A stretch of 50,609 nt of DNA, taken from Echinococcus granulosus (Eukaryota > Platyhelminthes > Cestoda > Cyclophyllidea > Taeniidae). The DNA lies in NCBI RefSeq assembly GCF_000524195.1, contig NW_020170451.1, positions 238,054-288,662 on the forward strand, given 5' to 3'. The translations under genes were made by a program, and so were the position numbers. Positions 48,403-50,609 of the stretch are shown here, in pieces. The notes beneath the pieces are model-generated. The model was given only the letters and a program-made list of their open reading frames with translations. It was not told the DNA's origin and did not search any database. The first letter of the stretch is position 1; the number at the start of each line of letters is the position of its first letter.

Positions 48403-50609
48403 GATGGTGAACTACGGTCTTGTGCTATAAGGCCTAAGGATTACTCTTCCTGTTTCTATTCTGTAGAGACTTACGGAGTAGAAAAGTATTAGTTGCGGAA
48501 GGTGATCTTAAAAAATTATGCTAACGCATTCGTCCATATCACGGATCAAGGGAGAAATTTGGAATGAATAACAAATTACTTCGGTCAATTTTTTTGCGGT
48601 TTATTTTCCATTTAGCAGGAGGGTGGTACTAAATACTTTGAAGAGCCCTTGAAGACCATACATTACAAGGTTAAAAGAGGATTTACAAACTGGCCGATAG
48701 GCACCGCTTCTTCGAGTAGCTAACACTCAATGGTGAGCTGACACATATTTGTAGATAAGCACCCTTACCTCTCTATTTCAGTCTATCAGTGAGACTGAGA
48801 CCTTCGACGCTTGACCTTTCAAATAAATACTCCGACACAGTTGCCACGACCTTTTTCCATCTTTACCTGATGAGTACGCACTCGCCTCTGGATTTTCAAA
48901 TGACCTCAAATGTGAGAAGGCCCAGCACGGAAAACCTAACTCTGACATTTCAACCAGGATGAGTTTTCAACCTTGTCAACAATACAGACTTTTTTCGCGC
49001 TTTCACGCGTTTTTGCTTTGACGTGACGAGAAAAAGTAGGAAATGAAGCTTGACTTGCATCGAAAAGACGGGCATGGCGTTTCTACCGCTGTCTGACTCA
49101 CTTTTTTTCTGGAAATTGCTGGCATCCACTGTAGCGACATCTACTTTTTAGACATATCAAAACTTCGAGGCTATCTAGAATGATAAGGCCTAACTTCGTG
49201 TTTCAACGCATCCTTTTGCATTATCCACAAGCATTAAGGACGCCATGGTTACACTAGAAATGGGTAGCTAATAATGTAAGACGTTAACTATCCCACCGTA
49301 GCACTTTATAATTCCTCCATGCACCATACATTACTAACTCCTTTGACTGATCGCGTTAAACGCAGATACACTTCACCTGACATTCAAACGGCTATTTTGT
49401 CTTCAATGCACACAAATGAAAGATTCCGAACAATGCTTCGTAGCAGAACCACACGTACACGTGTAGAGTGATTAGCCCAAGACTGGATTGGTGACTACGC
49501 ATGCTTCTGCAACGGTCGTTGCCTCTGCTACAGCCGTCGTTGTTGTAGCTTGTGAGCGAGAATGGAAAAGACATGGATTATCGTCAGTGCATTTTCAAGT
49601 TAGATGAATCGCCACAGCACCCAAACGGGGCAGCAAAATTTATTTCAATTTCCGAAACACGGGAAATGTACAAATAGGATCAATAATAAATTTACATTGC
49701 CTTCCGTGTGTGCAGACTGGTTCATGTGCACCAGCAGGGCAAAGTGGCTACAAAATGGAAAAAAAGGTGAGAAGGCGAGAAATTCTAGAAACGCCACGAA
49801 GATTTATGCGCACAGAAGGGCCAAAGAAACGACAGTTAAGATGATTCTAGTTATTTATTAGACAAGCTAAGGGGCGAATTCCCGTCCATAGGGGTAAATG
49901 AAAACGGAGAAGAAAATAGATTCAACTTGCACCTTAAATGACAATCTTTTTAAGAATCATAAATTTGCCCAAAAAAGATCTTATGAACCAGTTTCTCACT
50001 AGTAATCAAAAATTTTTTACAGTCCCTTCTAACCTTGGATCGCAGGCTTCTTGCAAGCGTACATTTGAATCAAGCCAATGATTGAGTATCCACCTTTAAC
50101 CTTTAGTGGTGGCGGCGAAAAAAAATATCAGCCAGGTCAGTTCAGTTACTTTAACTGTATACTTGGGAATCCTGGTATAAGGTCGCTTTAAATTAAAAAT
50201 TGACTTAGACTGTTGAAAACAAACCAACAAAACAGAACCCGCACCTCAAGACAGCCAGTAAACGAGTCTGTCACTTACTCGTGATTGGAAAACATTTGTA
50301 TCGGCGCTTCTGACTGCAGATATACCTCTGAATCCTCTCTTGAATTCTAAAAAGGAGGCAGAGGATAAACGACACATTCTAACAGCTCAATTTCTTGTGC
50401 TTTGTGGCGTGGAAAGGGGCGGAGGTGCACACAGGAGATGGGGCATCAAAAGTGTGACTCAATCGCAAAATTAAATCAGGTGACCAAAGTAGTCTGATTA
50501 TTTATGAGTCTAGTGATTGTGGTGTGGTAGTGCCACACGCTTGTTGCTGCCCCACTGGTGTGTACCGTGTTCACAACAAGTGTGCTAGATACACAGGTAT
50601 GCATGAAGA
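48403..50609. other. Downstream flank, no gene seen
   Basis: This flank has no supported gene or repeat copy. A small GC-richer patch at about 49440-49560 includes the palindrome TACACGTGTA (49456-49465, containing an E-box) and CGT/TTG trinucleotide runs. The short open frame at 49604-49861 is AT-rich and unsupported. Confidence 0.5.

Overview
The window looks like nuclear DNA from a parasitic flatworm, most likely a tapeworm. All coding potential is split into small exons with GT/AG boundaries. Intron lengths cluster near 32-41 and 70-77 nt, a two-peak pattern reported for tapeworm genomes. The proteins read as divergent animal orthologs, and the aspartic protease carries a C-terminal extension of the kind known from schistosome cathepsin D. 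Genus is not resolvable from the sequence alone. One 100-base run of N (24079-24178) marks an assembly gap.

Four animal genes account for nearly all coding sequence. (1) EXOC3/Sec6, an exocyst subunit, + strand, 2023-6793, 22 exons, 735 aa. (2) A TSNAXIP1-like coiled-coil protein, + strand, 7559-13243, 14 exons, 823 aa. (3) A cathepsin D-like aspartic protease, - strand, 13888-16165, 7 exons, 425 aa, tail-to-tail with gene 2. (4) An MCC (mutated in colorectal cancers) ortholog, + strand, 17051-48402, 11 exons, 1287 aa, head-to-head with gene 3 and stretched over 31 kb by very large introns. I joined the exons by hand; every junction keeps the reading frame. The four genes share no obvious pathway (secretion, a testis/ciliary-type protein, lysosomal or gut proteolysis, epithelial signalling scaffold), so this is ordinary neighbour order and not an operon.

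The unexplained material is mostly in the MCC introns. A degenerate repeat of about 165-200 bp occurs at least eleven times. In two places a pair of these repeats flanks a related 0.7-kb internal segment (42773-43860 and 45708-46774), which looks like a terminal-repeat, non-coding retroelement (TRIM-like) plus solo repeats. The repeat starts with a perfect consensus hairpin followed by CGAAA, reminiscent of part of a hammerhead ribozyme. A decayed coding sequence of unknown identity lies on the - strand at 39130-39898. Several GC-richer, microsatellite-bearing islands with AP-1-like and octamer-like motifs punctuate the MCC introns and may be regulatory. The flanks (1-2022 and 48403-50609) contain no gene that I can support.
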